Origin: Pseudomonas sp. J452
Lineage (GTDB): Bacteria > Pseudomonadota > Gammaproteobacteria > Pseudomonadales > Pseudomonadaceae
Assembly: GCF_024666525.1 (NCBI RefSeq)
Contig: NZ_CP088294.1
Coordinates: forward strand, 2,232,001 to 2,296,000
DNA length: 64,000 nucleotides
Direction of reading: 5' to 3'
Shown here: in pieces, positions 17,304 through 27,434 of the stretch
How positions within the stretch are numbered: the first letter of the stretch is position 1
How the letters are laid out: every line of letters starts with the position of its first letter
Program-made: the position numbers and the translations under genes
The notes under the pieces: model-generated
What the model saw: the letters and a program-made list of their open reading frames with translations, nothing else
What the model was told of the DNA's origin: nothing
The model's database searches: none

Positions 17304-18467
17304 ATGCCGATCGCGATCGAAGACTACTACCCGCGCGCTACCTTCCAGAAGATGAAGGACTTCGCCGACACCCAGGAAACCCCCTTCGTGGTGATCGACA
17401 CCGCGATCATCAGCCAGGCCTACGATGACCTGCGCGCCGGTTTCGAATTCGCCAAGGTGTACTACGCAGTCAAGGCCAACCCGGCCACCGAGATCATCGA
17501 GCTGCTGCGCGACAAAGGTTCGAACTTCGACATCGCTTCTATTTATGAGCTGGACAAGGTGCTGGCCACCGGCGTCGGCCCGGAGCGCATCAGCTACGGC
17601 AACACCATCAAGAAATCCAAGGACATCCGCTACTTCTATGAGAAGGGCGTGCGTCTGTATGCCACCGACTCGGAAGCCGACCTGCGCAACATCGCCAAGG
17701 CCGCGCCGGGCGCGAAAGTCTATGTGCGCATCCTCACCGAAGGCTCGACCACGGCCGACTGGCCGCTGTCGCGCAAGTTCGGCTGCCAGACCGACATGGC
17801 CATGGACCTGCTGATCCTCGCCCGCGACCTGGGCCTGGTGCCCTACGGCCTGTCCTTCCACGTTGGCTCGCAGCAGCGCGACATCTCCGTGTGGGATGCG
17901 GCGATTGCCAAGGTCAAGGTGATCTTCGAGCGCCTGAAAGAAGAAGACGGCATCGAGCTCAAGCTGATCAACATGGGTGGCGGCTTCCCGGCCAACTACA
18001 TCACCCGTACCAACAGCCTGGAAACTTACGCCGAGGAAATCATCCGTTTCCTCAAGGAAGACTTCGGCGACGACCTGCCGGAAATCATCCTCGAGCCGGG
18101 CCGCTCCTTGATCGCCAACGCCGGCATCCTGGTCAGCGAAGTGGTGCTGGTCGCGCGCAAGTCGCGTACCGCCGTCGAGCGTTGGGTGTATGTCGACGTG
18201 GGCAAGTTCAGCGGCCTGATCGAAACCATGGACGAATCCATCAAGTTCCCGATCTGGACCGAGAAGAAAGGCGAGATGGAAGAAGTAGTGATCGCCGGCC
18301 CGACCTGCGACAGCGCCGACATCATGTACGAGAACTACAAGTACGGCCTGCCGCTCAACCTGTCGATCGGTGACCGCCTGTACTGGCTGTCCACCGGCGC
18401 TTACACCACCAGCTACAGCGCGGTGGAGTTCAACGGCTTCCCGCCGCTGAAGGCCTTCTACCTGTAA
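17304..18467 (+). CDS. speC: Ornithine decarboxylase (type III PLP, alanine-racemase fold)
   Basis: A 387-residue PLP enzyme that makes putrescine from ornithine; lysine may also be accepted in this family. K57 (YYAVKANP) is the PLP Schiff-base lysine, HVGSQ and EPGR bind the cofactor, and GPTCDSAD supplies the catalytic Cys/Asp from the partner subunit. The length and start (MPIAIEDYYPRATFQKMKDFAD) match Pseudomonas SpeC as remembered. GGAGTCCCGC precedes the ATG at 17304. An in-frame extension to 17187 is not supported by a ribosome site. A strong terminator follows. Confidence 0.94.
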   Translation: MPIAIEDYYPRATFQKMKDFADTQETPFVVIDTAIISQAYDDLRAGFEFAKVYYAVKANPATEIIELLRDKGSNFDIASIYELDKVLATGVGPERISYGNTIKKSKDIRYFYEKGVRLYATDSEADLRNIAKAAPGAKVYVRILTEGSTTADWPLSRKFGCQTDMAMDLLILARDLGLVPYGLSFHVGSQQRDISVWDAAIAKVKVIFERLKEEDGIELKLINMGGGFPANYITRTNSLETYAEEIIRFLKEDFGDDLPEIILEPGRSLIANAGILVSEVVLVARKSRTAVERWVYVDVGKFSGLIETMDESIKFPIWTEKKGEMEEVVIAGPTCDSADIMYENYKYGLPLNLSIGDRLYWLSTGAYTTSYSAVEFNGFPPLKAFYL

Positions 18468-18488
18468 GGTTTTCGTCAGCTGCATACA

Positions 18489-18515
18489 AGCCCCGCCCCA
18501 TGGCGGGGCTTTTTA
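18489..18515 (+). terminator. Rho-independent terminator of speC
   Basis: AGCCCCGCC-CCAT-GGCGGGGCT, a perfect 9-bp stem with a 4-base loop, followed by TTTTTATT. Confidence 0.93.
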
Positions 18516-18597
18516 TTGGGCCTTATATTCCGGGGCTTGTACGTTAGTTCCAGATTGAATGTAAAGAAATTGTAAAGAATGCATGTTTATCTTGTTT

Positions 18598-18616
18598 GAT
18601 AATAATTCCTAAATAA
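18598..18616 (+). promoter_or_regulatory. Possible Fur box upstream of piuA
   Basis: GATAATAATTCCTAAATAA carries one good Fur half-site (GATAAT) about 50 bases before the piuA ATG, in an AT-rich stretch unlike its surroundings. The right half is poor, so only the position, one half-site and the gene's role support it. Confidence 0.35.
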
Positions 18617-18650
18617 AATCACGCCTCATTTTGAACGGGGAGTGATTCTT

Positions 18651-20864
18651 ATGCACAAGAAAGTCGCCGCATCCGCCTTGCCGCAGCGTCGCCTGCTGGC
18701 CTCTGCCATCGGTTTTGCCATTGCTTCTTCTGCCGGTCTGAGCCTGGCTGCCGAACAGTCTGACGGCACCCTGCAGCTCGACAAGGTGAGCATCGAGGGC
18801 AAGCAGGAGCAGTCCTACAAGGTCGATCAGGTGTCCTCCCCGAAATACACCGCGCCGCTGCTGGACACTCCGCAGACCGTCACCGTGGTCCCGGCCGAAG
18901 TGATCAAGGAGCAGAACGCCCTGAGCTTGCGCCAGGTGCTGTCCAATGTCTCCGGCATCACCTTCGGTGCCGGCGAGGGTGGCAACTACGGCGACAGCAT
19001 CAACATCCGCGGTTTCAGCGCCACCAACAACCTGATGGTCGATGGCCTGCGCGACAGCGCCAACATGACCCGTTCCGACATGTTCAACCTGGAAATGGTT
19101 GAAGTGGTCAAAGGCCCGAGCTCGGTGTATGCCGGTGCCGGCGCCACTGCCGGTTCGATCAACATGGTCAGCAAGACCCCGAGCCTGCGCGAGTCGAACA
19201 ACCTGCAGGCCGGTCTGGGCACCGACGGCTATCATCGCCTGGCTGCCGACATCAATCAGCCGCTGGACGGCATCGAAGGCGCGGCCTTCCGTCTCAACCT
19301 GATGGCCCACGAGAACGACGTGGCCGGCCGCGAGCAGATCAACTACGAGCGCTGGGGTATTGCCCCGTCCGTGGCCTTCGGCCTGGGCACGCCGACCCGC
19401 CTGACCCTCAGCTACCTGCACCAGTCCGACGAGAACCTGCCGGAATACGGCCTGCCCGCCATCGCCGGCAAGGTGCTGGATGGCGTCGACCGTGACGACT
19501 ACTTCGGCTTCCGCAATATCGATACCGAAGAAGTCGACGTCGACTCCTTCACCGCCAAGATCGAACACGACTTCAACGATCTGGTCAGCCTGAACAGCAT
19601 CACCCGCTACAGCGAGACCGATAACCGCACCGTCACCACCCGCAGCTACGTGGAGACGCTGGGTAACGGCCAGTACCAGTACCGTTCGGGTAGCGGCAAT
19701 GGTCGCGATACCACCAGCAAGCTGGCGATCAACCAGACCAACCTGGTGTGGAACTTCGCCACCGGCTTCATCGACCACTCGCTGGTCACTGGTATGGAAG
19801 TCTCCCGCGAGACCGTCGACAAGACCAACTTCAGCAACAACCTGGATCTGGATCTGGTCTACGACCTGGACAACCCGCCTGGCTACTACAACGGCCCACG
19901 GCACAAGACCAACACCTCCACGGTGGACGCCGAGCTGACCGATCAGGCGTTGTACGTGTTTGACACCCTGGCCCTGAATGACCAGTGGGATCTGACCCTG
20001 GGCGCCCGTTGGGAGCGCTATGAAGGCGAGAACGACGAGAAGGATTTCGAAGACGATACGCGTACCCAGCTGGAGTCCACCGACGAGATGCTCAGTGGTC
20101 GCGTCGGCCTGGCCTACAAACCAGTGGAAAACGGCACCATCTATGTGGCCTGGGGCAACTCCTACAACCCCTCGGCGCAAGGCCTGGCTACCACCGGTAC
20201 CGGCTTGAACGAAGGCAACGAAAATCTCGATCCGGAAAAGAACGAGACCTGGGAACTGGGCACCAAGTGGGAGCTGCTGGATCAGCGCCTGGCACTCAAT
20301 GCCGCGATCTTCCGTGTCGACAAGACCAATGGCCGCGTCGAGCTGGATGACGGCTCGTTCGAGCTGCAGGGCGAGCAACGCGTGGAAGGCTTCGAGCTGG
20401 GCGCCTCGGGCAAGCTCACCGACAAGTGGCAGGCCTTCGCCTCCTACACCCAGCTGAGCAGCGAAGTGCTCAAGGCTGCGCCGGGCGAGGATCAGGTGCA
20501 GGAAGGCCAGGCCTTGGCCAACACGCCGCCACGCTCGTTCAGCCTGTGGACCAGCTACCAGCTGCCGGCTGATTTCGAGGTGGGTTACGGCGCGCAGTTC
20601 GTCGACGAGCGTAATGTGGCGGTGGCCACCCGTGATACGCCGCCGCAGGCCAGCCGCGCCAAGATCGATTCCTACTGGGTACATGGCGCCATGCTCGGCT
20701 ACCAGGCCAGCGAGGAGCTGCGCCTGCAGCTGAACGTCAACAACCTGTTCGACGAGGAGTACTACGATCGCGTACGGACCAGCGCCGGTAGTGCCGACAA
20801 CACCGGTGGCCTGGTGCCGGGCGATGGTCGTTCGGCCGTGCTGAGCGCCAACTACTCGTTCTAA
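18651..20864 (+). CDS. piuA: TonB-dependent siderophore receptor (PiuA-like)
   Basis: A 737-residue outer-membrane receptor. Signal peptide of about 34 residues ending LSLAA; plug domain at about 65-175 ([47 protein letters not shown]); 22-strand barrel ending with the aromatic terminal strand (VLSANYSF). The ATG at 18651 follows GGGGAG at 8 bases. PiuA takes up iron-catecholate siderophores and is an entry route for catechol beta-lactams in P. aeruginosa; the order speC-piuA-piuC-piuB supports the assignment. Likely Fur-controlled. Confidence 0.88.
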   Translation: MHKKVAASALPQRRLLASAIGFAIASSAGLSLAAEQSDGTLQLDKVSIEGKQEQSYKVDQVSSPKYTAPLLDTPQTVTVVPAEVIKEQNALSLRQVLSNVSGITFGAGEGGNYGDSINIRGFSATNNLMVDGLRDSANMTRSDMFNLEMVEVVKGPSSVYAGAGATAGSINMVSKTPSLRESNNLQAGLGTDGYHRLAADINQPLDGIEGAAFRLNLMAHENDVAGREQINYERWGIAPSVAFGLGTPTRLTLSYLHQSDENLPEYGLPAIAGKVLDGVDRDDYFGFRNIDTEEVDVDSFTAKIEHDFNDLVSLNSITRYSETDNRTVTTRSYVETLGNGQYQYRSGSGNGRDTTSKLAINQTNLVWNFATGFIDHSLVTGMEVSRETVDKTNFSNNLDLDLVYDLDNPPGYYNGPRHKTNTSTVDAELTDQALYVFDTLALNDQWDLTLGARWERYEGENDEKDFEDDTRTQLESTDEMLSGRVGLAYKPVENGTIYVAWGNSYNPSAQGLATTGTGLNEGNENLDPEKNETWELGTKWELLDQRLALNAAIFRVDKTNGRVELDDGSFELQGEQRVEGFELGASGKLTDKWQAFASYTQLSSEVLKAAPGEDQVQEGQALANTPPRSFSLWTSYQLPADFEVGYGAQFVDERNVAVATRDTPPQASRAKIDSYWVHGAMLGYQASEELRLQLNVNNLFDEEYYDRVRTSAGSADNTGGLVPGDGRSAVLSANYSF

Positions 20865-20884
20865 CGCTTGGCTGTTTTACCCGG

Positions 20885-20906
20885 AGCCCCGCTTGTGCGG
20901 GGCTTT
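20885..20906 (+). terminator. Hairpin terminator between piuA and piuC
   Basis: AGCCCCGC-TTGT-GCGGGGCT, an 8-bp stem followed by only TTT, 21 bases after the piuA stop and 9 before the piuC ribosome site. It may be a weak terminator or attenuator lowering piuC relative to piuA. Confidence 0.7.
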
Positions 20907-20928
20907 GGCTTATCAGGAGAAACGCCAG

Positions 20929-21612
20929 ATGATGGTGCATATTCCCCGGGTGCTGAGCCCGGAGCAGGTCGCCGAATGCCGCCAGTTGCTGCAGCAGGCA
21001 CAGTGGATCGATGGCAAGGCCACCGCCGGTTTCCAGTCGGCCATGGCCAAGGACAACCTGCAGTTGCCGCAGGACTCAGCGCAGGCCCGGCAGATGGGCG
21101 AGCTGATCCTCCAGGCCCTTAGCCGCAATCCGCTGTTCATCTCGGCGGCCTTGCCGAGCAAGGTGTTCCCGCCGCTGTTCAACTGCTACCAGGGCGGCCA
21201 GTCCTTTGGCCTGCATGTGGATAACGCGGTGCGCGAAGTGCCGGCAACGGGCGAGCGCATCCGCACCGACCTGTCGGCCACCCTGTTCTTCACCAATCCG
21301 GACGAGTACGACGGTGGCGAGCTGCTGGTCGAAGACACCTACGGTGCGCACAGCGTCAAGCTGCCGGCCGGCGACATGATTCTCTACCCGTCCACCAGCC
21401 TGCACCGGGTCAGCCCGGTGACTCGCGGGGCGCGGGTCTGCTCGTTCTTATGGCTGCAGAGCATGGTGCGCGACGACGGCCAGCGCAGCCTGCTGTTCGA
21501 TCTCGATTCGAGCATCCAGCAGCTCAACCGCGAACTGGGGGCAGGGCATGCCAGCAGCGTGCAGCTGACCGGGGTGTATCACAACCTGCTGCGGCGCTGG
21601 GCAGATGTATGA
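20929..21612 (+). CDS. piuC: PKHD-type 2-oxoglutarate/Fe(II) hydroxylase PiuC
   Basis: A 227-residue Fe(II)/2-oxoglutarate dioxygenase of the PKHX/YbiX family. Metal ligands H96 and D98 (GLHVDN) and H159 (STSLHRV), with R169 for 2-oxoglutarate, are all present. The start is one of two adjacent ATGs (20929, 20932) after AGGAGA. The gene is genetically tied to siderophore receptor piuA and is iron-regulated in P. aeruginosa; the substrate is unknown. Confidence 0.93.
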   Translation: MMVHIPRVLSPEQVAECRQLLQQAQWIDGKATAGFQSAMAKDNLQLPQDSAQARQMGELILQALSRNPLFISAALPSKVFPPLFNCYQGGQSFGLHVDNAVREVPATGERIRTDLSATLFFTNPDEYDGGELLVEDTYGAHSVKLPAGDMILYPSTSLHRVSPVTRGARVCSFLWLQSMVRDDGQRSLLFDLDSSIQQLNRELGAGHASSVQLTGVYHNLLRRWADV

Positions 21613-21720
21613 AGCCTGTCGGCGCAGGGTAAAGACTAGGTAAAAGATCTCAGGTGCAACTAATTCGCAACTAGAATCGCCGCCCATTGGCTCCGGCTGT
21701 CGTTGTGCAAGGTGTCCGTC

Positions 21721-24093
21721 GTGTTGAAGAAAGTCCTGTTTCAGTTGCACTGGTTCTTCGGTATCACTGCCGGCCTGGTCCTGGCCCTGATGGGCATTAC
21801 CGGTGCGCTGTATGCCTTCGAAGGCGAGATCCTGCGCGCGCTCAATCCTGAGGTGTTGCGTGTCGAGGTGCGCGAAGCCGGGCCGCTGGCGCCAGCCGAG
21901 TTGGTCGGCAAGATCGAGGCGGCTACCGACAAGAAGGTGGTAGGACTGTGGGTCGATACCCGTGCCGACAGCGCCGCGCGGGTGTTCTTCACCCCGCCGC
22001 CGGGCGAGCGGCGCGGGCCGATGCGCTTCTTCGACCCCTACACTGGCGAGCTGCTCGGCCAGCCCGCTGGCGAGCCGTTTTTCCGCCTGATGCTGCAGTT
22101 GCACCGCTTCCTCGCCATGGGCGACAGCGGCAAGCAGATCACCGCGGCCAGCACCCTGGCGCTGGTGTTCTTCTGCCTCTCCGGGCTGTACCTGCGCTGG
22201 CCGCGCCAGGCGCTGAGCTGGCGCACCTGGCTGACCCTCGACTGGGCGAAGAGGGGCCGTGCCTTCAACTGGGACCTGCACGCGGTGTTCGGCACCTGGG
22301 CGCTGTTGTTCTACCTTTGCGCGGCGCTGACCGGCTTGTACTGGTCCTATGACTGGTACAAGGATGGCCTGACCCGCCTGCTCTCTGACAGCCCGGTGGG
22401 TCAGCACGAGGGCAAATCGGCTGAGCGTCGTGGTGGACGCGGCGAGGCGCCGTCCGGGCCGTCGCCGGTGGTCGACTACCACGCTGTGTGGCAGAGCGTG
22501 CAGCAGGCCGCCGGCCCGCAACTGGTGGCCTGGAACCTGCGCCTGCCGCCAGTGGCCGGTGAACCTGCGACGGTGTTCTATCTGCTGCAGGATGCCGACC
22601 ACCCACGCGCGCTCAACCAGCTCAGCCTCGATCCGCTCAGCGGCCAGGTCAAGCAGCATGAGCGCTACAGCGACAAGAGCTTCAAGGCGCAGCTGCTGGC
22701 CAGCGTCTATGCCCTGCATGTTGGCGAGTACTTCGGCATGCCTGGGCGCATCCTGATGGCGCTGGCCAGTGGGGCCATGCCGCTGTTCTTCATCACCGGC
22801 TGGCTGCTCTACCTCGATCGCCGGCGCAAGAAGCGCGCAGCCCAGGCTGCCCGTGGTGCAGTGGCGACCCAGGGCGGCGCCGAGAGCTGGCTGATCGGCT
22901 TCGCCAGCCAGAGCGGCCTGGCCGAACAATTGGCCTGGCGCACGGCCGGGCAGCTACAGGCCGCCGGCCTGCCGGTGCAGGTGCAGCCGCTGTCCCGCGT
23001 GGATGAGCAGGCCTTGCAGCAGGCCAATCGCGCGCTGTTCGTGGTCAGCACTTTTGGCGACGGCGAAGCGCCGGACACTGCCCGAGGCTTCGAACGCAAG
23101 CTGCTCGGCAGCCAGCTGGCCCTGGGCGAGCTGAGCTATGCCGTGCTGGCCTTGGGTGATCGGCAGTACCAGCAGTTCTGTGGTTTCGCCCGCCGCCTGC
23201 ACGACTGGCTGGATCGCCAGGGTGCGCGCAGTCTGTTCGCCCCGGTGGAAGTCGACAATGGTGACCAGGCCGCCCTGGCCAGCTGGCAGCAGCAGCTCGG
23301 CGAACTGACCGGCGCGGCCGTGCTGGCGCCGGTCGAGCAGCCGTTTGGCGAGTGGCGCCTGCTTGGCCGCGAATGCCTGAACCCCGGCAGCAGTGGTGCG
23401 CCGACCTTCCTGGTGCGCCTGCAGATTCCGACGGGCGTGCACTGGCAGGCCGGTGACCTGCTGGAAGTGCTGCCTAATAACGACGCGGCCCTGGGCGCGC
23501 GCGACTATTCGATTGCCTCACTGCCGCGCGATGGCGCGCTGGAGCTGATCGTGCGCCTGGAGCGGCGCAGCGACGGCAGCCTCGGTCTCGGTTCCGGCTG
23601 GCTGTGCGACGAGGCGCGCATCGATCAGCCGTTGCTGGCGCGGGTACGCCGGCACACCGGCTTCCATGCGCCGCAAGGCGACTGCCCGCTGTTGCTGATC
23701 GGCAACGGCAGCGGCCTGGCCGGTCTGCGCAGCCTGCTCAAGGAGCGCATCGCTGCGGGCCGGCAACGCAACTGGCTGCTGTTCGGCGAGCGCAACGCGG
23801 CCCACGACTTCTACTGCCGCGACGAGCTGCAGGGCTGGCTGGCCCAGGGCGAGCTGGCGCGCCTCGATCTGGCCTTCTCGCGTGACCAGGCGGCCAAGGT
23901 CTATGTGCAGGATCGGCTGCGCGAGGCGGCCGACGAGCTGCTGCGCTGGGTCGAGGCGGGCGCCGCCATCTATGTGTGCGGCAGCCAGCAAGGCATGGCT
24001 GGTGGAGTCGATCAGGTGCTGCGCGAGGTACTGGGGGATACTCGGGTCGAGCAGTTGCTGGAGAGTGGGCGCTATCGCCGCGACGTGTACTAG
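21721..24093 (+). CDS. piuB: PepSY membrane / flavodoxin / FNR-type oxidoreductase (PiuB-like)
   Basis: A 790-residue multidomain reductase. The N-terminal PepSY-associated membrane part (about 1-370) has four or more helices and conserved His ([25 protein letters not shown]). A flavodoxin-like domain (about 385-525) has [10 protein letters not shown] and [11 protein letters not shown]; an FAD/NAD(P)H ferredoxin-reductase domain runs to the end ([31 protein letters not shown]). The GTG at 21721 is chosen for AAGGTG 7 bases upstream and for opening directly on the first helix. It probably passes electrons across the inner membrane for ferric-siderophore reduction (inference from family and neighbours). 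Confidence 0.88.
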   Translation: MLKKVLFQLHWFFGITAGLVLALMGITGALYAFEGEILRALNPEVLRVEVREAGPLAPAELVGKIEAATDKKVVGLWVDTRADSAARVFFTPPPGERRGPMRFFDPYTGELLGQPAGEPFFRLMLQLHRFLAMGDSGKQITAASTLALVFFCLSGLYLRWPRQALSWRTWLTLDWAKRGRAFNWDLHAVFGTWALLFYLCAALTGLYWSYDWYKDGLTRLLSDSPVGQHEGKSAERRGGRGEAPSGPSPVVDYHAVWQSVQQAAGPQLVAWNLRLPPVAGEPATVFYLLQDADHPRALNQLSLDPLSGQVKQHERYSDKSFKAQLLASVYALHVGEYFGMPGRILMALASGAMPLFFITGWLLYLDRRRKKRAAQAARGAVATQGGAESWLIGFASQSGLAEQLAWRTAGQLQAAGLPVQVQPLSRVDEQALQQANRALFVVSTFGDGEAPDTARGFERKLLGSQLALGELSYAVLALGDRQYQQFCGFARRLHDWLDRQGARSLFAPVEVDNGDQAALASWQQQLGELTGAAVLAPVEQPFGEWRLLGRECLNPGSSGAPTFLVRLQIPTGVHWQAGDLLEVLPNNDAALGARDYSIASLPRDGALELIVRLERRSDGSLGLGSGWLCDEARIDQPLLARVRRHTGFHAPQGDCPLLLIGNGSGLAGLRSLLKERIAAGRQRNWLLFGERNAAHDFYCRDELQGWLAQGELARLDLAFSRDQAAKVYVQDRLREAADELLRWVEAGAAIYVCGSQQGMAGGVDQVLREVLGDTRVEQLLESGRYRRDVY

Positions 24094-24096
24094 GTC

Positions 24097-24186
24097 GTAG
24101 CCTGGATGTAATCCGGGGGGCGCGTCGGTTACTTGGATTGCATCTGGGGCTAACGACTGGCCGCCCCCGGATTGCATCCGGGCTAC
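24097..24186. repeat. GTAGCCCGGATGCAATCCGGG-family repeat, three-part copy
   Basis: GTAGCCTGGATGTAATCCGGGG (24097) is followed by a middle copy TGGATTGCATCTGGGGCTA (24134) and the inverted end CCCGGATTGCATCCGGGCTAC (to 24186). Four other copies of this second repeat family occur in the window. Confidence 0.85.
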
Positions 24187-24222
24187 TGGTGTCGTTCCGG
24201 CAGCCACTCTAAGCTTGTCGGC

Positions 24223-24966
24223 ATGAAAAGAATCCTTCTGAACTGCGACATGGGCGAAAGCTTCGGCGCCTGGCGCATGGGCGACGACGAGCACGCCATG
24301 CCGCTGATCGACCAGGCCAACCTGGCCTGCGGCTTCCATGCCGGCGACCCGCTGATCATGCAGCGCAGCGTGGCCCTGGCCGTGCGCCACGATGTGAGCA
24401 TCGGCGCCCATCCGTCCTATCCCGATCTGCAGGGCTTCGGCCGGCGCCACCTGGCCTGCTCGGCGGAGGAAGTCACGGCGCTGGTGCTGTATCAGCTCGG
24501 TGCGCTGGATGCCTTCTGCCGCGCGGCGGGCACCCAGGTCGCCTACGTCAAGCCGCATGGTGCGTTGTACAACGACCTGGTGCGTGACGACGCCTTGTTC
24601 GTCGCCGTGCTCGAAGCTTGCGCCAGCTACCGCAAGGGCCTGCCGCTGATGGTCCTGGCCCTGGCCGACAACCGTCGCGAGCTGGAGCTGGCCGATGCCG
24701 CCGATGTGCCGCTGCGCTTCGAGGCCTTTGCCGACCGCGCCTACCTGGCCGATGGTCAATTGGCGCCGCGCCGCCTGGCCGGCGCGGTGCACCAGGATGC
24801 CGAGCGCATTCTCCTGCAGGCCCTGGCCATCGCCCGTGGCGAGCCGTTCGCCGATATCGATGGCCGGCCGTTGCAGTTGCGCGCCGACAGCCTCTGCGTG
24901 CATGGCGACAACGCCGAGTCGCTGGCCGTGTTGCGGCGTTTGCGGGCGCAGCTGGACGCCGCATGA
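24223..24966 (+). CDS. pxpA: 5-oxoprolinase subunit A (LamB/YcsF family)
   Basis: A 247-residue member of the LamB/YcsF family, subunit A of the ATP-dependent 5-oxoprolinase PxpABC that converts 5-oxoproline to glutamate. Hallmarks are [46 protein letters not shown] and the C-terminal LCVHGDN. The ATG at 24223 directly opens the conserved core; the longer frame reads into the repeat. The stop overlaps pxpB by 4 bases. Confidence 0.94.
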   Translation: MKRILLNCDMGESFGAWRMGDDEHAMPLIDQANLACGFHAGDPLIMQRSVALAVRHDVSIGAHPSYPDLQGFGRRHLACSAEEVTALVLYQLGALDAFCRAAGTQVAYVKPHGALYNDLVRDDALFVAVLEACASYRKGLPLMVLALADNRRELELADAADVPLRFEAFADRAYLADGQLAPRRLAGAVHQDAERILLQALAIARGEPFADIDGRPLQLRADSLCVHGDNAESLAVLRRLRAQLDAA

Positions 24967-25640
24967 TCCGCCTCGAACCGGCCGGTGCCGAAGCGCTGTT
25001 GCTGGTGCTGGCCGATCGCCCGGACGCACAGTTGCCGCAGCGTCTGGCCATGCTTGCCGAGGCTATTCGGGCAGAGCTGGGCGAGCTGCTGACCGACCTG
25101 GTGCCGGGCTGGACCAGCCTGTTGCTGCACTTCGACCTGTGCCGCACCGATCACCTTGAGCTGGCCGCCCGGCTCACGCCGTTGCTGGAACGCTGGCTGG
25201 CCGAGCCGCTGAACGTGCCGCCTGGCCGCCTGCATGAGATCCCGGTCTGGTATGCCGGGGTGGATCTGCCGGAGGTTGCTGCGGCCTGTGGTCTGAGCGT
25301 GGCGCAGGTGATCGAGCTGCACAGCAGCACCGAGTACCGGATCGGCGCCATAGGTTTCGCCCCGGGCTTTGCCTATCTTGGCGAGCTGCACGAGCGCCTG
25401 GCTCTGCCGCGCCGAGCCACCCCGCGTACCCATGTGCCGGCGGGCAGCCTGGCCATCGCCGAGCGGCAGACGGCGGTCTATCCGCAGGCTTCGCCGGGCG
25501 GCTGGCACCTGCTCGGTTTGTGTCCCTGGTCGTTTTTCGATGTCCGGCGTACACCGCCATGCCCGCTGTTGCTCGGTGATCGGGTGCGTTTCCTGCCCAT
25601 CGACGAGGCGGCCTTTCGCGCGGCTGGCGGCTGTTCATGA
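24963..25640 (+). CDS. pxpB: 5-oxoprolinase subunit B (KipI-like)
   Basis: A 225-residue protein of the PxpB/KipI carboxyltransferase-domain family (Caiman C/D type). Motifs include [64 protein letters not shown] and PWSFFDV. The ATG lies in an ATGA overlap with pxpA and the stop overlaps the start of pxpC, so the three are translationally coupled. Confidence 0.93.
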   Translation: MIRLEPAGAEALLLVLADRPDAQLPQRLAMLAEAIRAELGELLTDLVPGWTSLLLHFDLCRTDHLELAARLTPLLERWLAEPLNVPPGRLHEIPVWYAGVDLPEVAAACGLSVAQVIELHSSTEYRIGAIGFAPGFAYLGELHERLALPRRATPRTHVPAGSLAIAERQTAVYPQASPGGWHLLGLCPWSFFDVRRTPPCPLLLGDRVRFLPIDEAAFRAAGGCS

Positions 25641-26558
25641 GAGGCCTGCGCGTGCTCAAGCCCGGGCCGCTCAGCCTGTTGCAGGACGCCGGACGACGCG
25701 GCTGGCAGCACCTCGGGGTGTCGCCGAGCGGCGCGCTGGATGGGCATGCCGCAGCCTGGGCTAATCACCTGCTGGGCAATCCTTGGGGCACGCCGCTGCT
25801 GGAAATTGCCCTGGGTGATGTAGAGCTGCGCAGCGAGGTGGACACCTGGCTGGCGCTGACCGGCGCGGACCTGCCGGCCAGCGTCGAGGGCCAGCCACTG
25901 CCGGGCTGGTCGCGTTTCCCGCTGCGTGCCGGGCAATGCCTGCGACTGGGCTTTGCCCGCAGTGGCCAGCGTGCCTACCTGGCGGCAGCTGGTGGTTTTC
26001 AGGCGGCGGCGGTGCTGGGCAGTGTCAGCGCGCAGAGCCGTGAAGGCCTCGGTGGCCTGGATGGGCAGGGTGGCAAACTGCTGGCCGGCGATCTGCTGCC
26101 TTGTGCGGCCGCGCATTTTTCCCGTGCGGCGAGTGTGCCCTGGCCCTATCAGCCGAATTACCGGGGTACGCCGTTGCTACGGGTGATCACCGGCGGCGAT
26201 GCCGTGGAGTTTGCCGAGGAACAGTTGCAGGCGTTCTTCGAACAGGGCTGGCAGCTCAGTCCGCAATCCGACCGCATGGGCGCGCGTTTGCAGGGCGAGC
26301 CGTTGCAGGCGCCGTCGCGGCAATGGTCGCTGGGGGTGAACCGTGGGGCGATTCAGGTGCCGCCGGACGGTCAGCCGATCATCCTGCAGGCCGATCACCA
26401 GACCATGGGGGGGTTACCCCATTCTCGGCTGGCTGCATCCGCTGGATCTCTGGCGCCTGGCTCAGAGTCCGGCCCAGCAGGCCGTACGTTTCACGCCGGT
26501 GAGTGTCAGCGATGCCCAGGCGGAGCTGCGCGAGTTCTATCGCTTCTTCGGCCGTTGA
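25637..26558 (+). pseudogene. pxpC: 5-oxoprolinase subunit C (KipA-like), frameshifted near the 3' end
   Basis: The frame from ATG 25637 encodes a PxpC/KipA protein (biotin-dependent carboxylase-like domain: LQDAGRRGWQHLGVSPSGALD, LTGADLPA, LRVITGGDA). At a run of seven G (26407-26413) the frame changes: the original frame continues as unrelated sequence to 26632, while the frame shifted by one base continues the family C-terminus (GGYPILGWLHPLDLW ... REFYRFFGR) to a stop at 26558. Six G would restore one protein of about 306 residues. This is either a true mutation, phase-variable slippage or a sequencing error. Confidence 0.85.
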
Positions 26559-26619
26559 GCGCTGTCGATCACTGGCGTTGCGATGGTTGCAGGCCGCGAG
26601 TGCTCTGCCCAGAAATAGC

Positions 26620-26642
26620 GAAGGCGCCATAGAGGCGCCTTC
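26620..26642. terminator. Hairpin between convergent pxpC and repeat-protein gene
   Basis: GAAGGCGCC-ATAGA-GGCGCCTTC, a perfect 9-bp stem with a 5-base loop. Neither side has a long T run, but the position between two converging genes suits a bidirectional transcript end. Confidence 0.6.
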
Positions 26643-26703
26643 AGCCGGTCGAGGTATGCAGACATCTTCGCTTGCCAGCCTCTGGTTGCGAGTAGCTCCG
26701 GTC

Positions 26704-27006
26704 TCAGCTGATGCGAGCGGTTGCGCTGCGCTCGGCGCCATCGGCAGCGATGTGCTTGCCACCGATACGCTCTGCACCATCGGCGGCGATGCGCTTGCTG
26801 CCAGTGCGCTCGGCGCCGTCAGCGGCGATGCGCTTGCTGCCGGTACGCTCGGCACCGTCGGCGGCGATGTGCTTGCTGCCAGTACGCTCGGCACCATCGG
26901 CGGCGATGTGCTTGCTACCAGTACGCTCGGCACCATCTGCAGCGAAGCTGAAAGCGCTGATGCTGAGGGTGGAAAGGAACAGGGCGGCGAGGATTTGCTT
27001 TTTCAT
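26704..27006 (-). CDS. Small exported protein of six 13-residue repeats
   Basis: A 100-residue protein. Residues 1-21 form a signal peptide (MKKQILAALFLSTLSISAFS). Residues 22-99 are exactly six tandem copies of AADGAERTGSK(H/R)I; copies 1-4 differ only at H/R, copy 5 reads AADGAERIGGKHI and copy 6 AADGAERSATARI. GGAG lies 7 bases before the ATG. The repeat is hydrophilic, with Asp, Glu, Arg and Lys at fixed places and no Cys. No known domain is recognised. Short exported AADGAER-type repeat proteins are, as far as I recall, found as uncharacterised proteins in pseudomonads. It is convergent with pxpC and divergent from the next binding-protein gene. Confidence 0.85.
   Translation of the reverse strand: MKKQILAALFLSTLSISAFSFAADGAERTGSKHIAADGAERTGSKHIAADGAERTGSKRIAADGAERTGSKRIAADGAERIGGKHIAADGAERSATARIS
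26710..26943 (-). repeat. Six tandem 39-bp coding repeats
   Basis: Six in-frame 39-bp units fill codons 22-99 of the small exported protein. The four N-terminal units (higher coordinates) are nearly identical at DNA level, indicating recent expansion or gene conversion; the C-terminal unit is degenerate. Confidence 0.88.
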
Positions 27007-27434
27007 GTTGGGGCTCCGTTTTCGGGCTGGAAGATGAGTACGGGGCCCATGTTACGGATAAGAATTCGATATAAAACTTGATGCTGCCGATGGTCGCTAT
27101 CGATCAGCGTGATAGTGCTAGAAGGCCGCTCTGGGTCAGGGTTTGTAGTTGTTTTTACGGGTTTCAGGGCGGGCCTGGAGTGGGGCTGAAGATCTACTGT
27201 TTCGATGGTTTTGTGGGGGCGACCACCTCGCTGCAGGCGGCACGGATTTTATCCGCACAGTGACTGTGGTATTGCTTGCGCCAGGTGGGTTCCGTCGAAA
27301 TCGGGATATGGGCCGGCAGAACGATTGGTTATTCTGGGGCAGCTGGCGCCCGCATAACTGCTTCAATAAAGGAATGGATCGCGGTGCCGTGCACCTGCAG
27401 TGAGAGTCCAAACGCAATCGATAATGGAGTTTCG
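27007..27434. other. Divergent intergenic region without recognisable gene
   Basis: A 428-base gap between the repeat-protein gene (minus) and the binding-protein gene (plus). It should hold both promoters. A small palindrome CACAG-TGA-CTGTG lies at 27256-27268. Open frames here lack ribosome sites and codon bias. I see no RNA gene or repeat family in it. Confidence 0.5.

Noticed and set aside
19711..19731. REP-like AGCAAGCTGGCGATC inside piuA
   Set aside because: It is coding sequence (TSKLAIN) in a conserved region and has no inverted partner.
18609..20684. 691-codon minus-strand frame opposite piuA
   Set aside because: Antisense shadow; the plus strand encodes a complete TonB receptor with all motifs.
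21655..21680. Possible Fur box upstream of piuB (direct repeat GCAACTA)
   Set aside because: The match to the Fur consensus is too weak on both halves to support a call.
26710..26943. CRISPR-like array because of regular 39-bp spacing
   Set aside because: The units are contiguous, with no unique spacers, and stay in one reading frame with a signal peptide, so they are coding repeats.
27276..27434. N-terminal extension of the binding protein to 27276
   Set aside because: The ATG at 27435 has GGAG and opens directly on a signal peptide; the extension shows neither.
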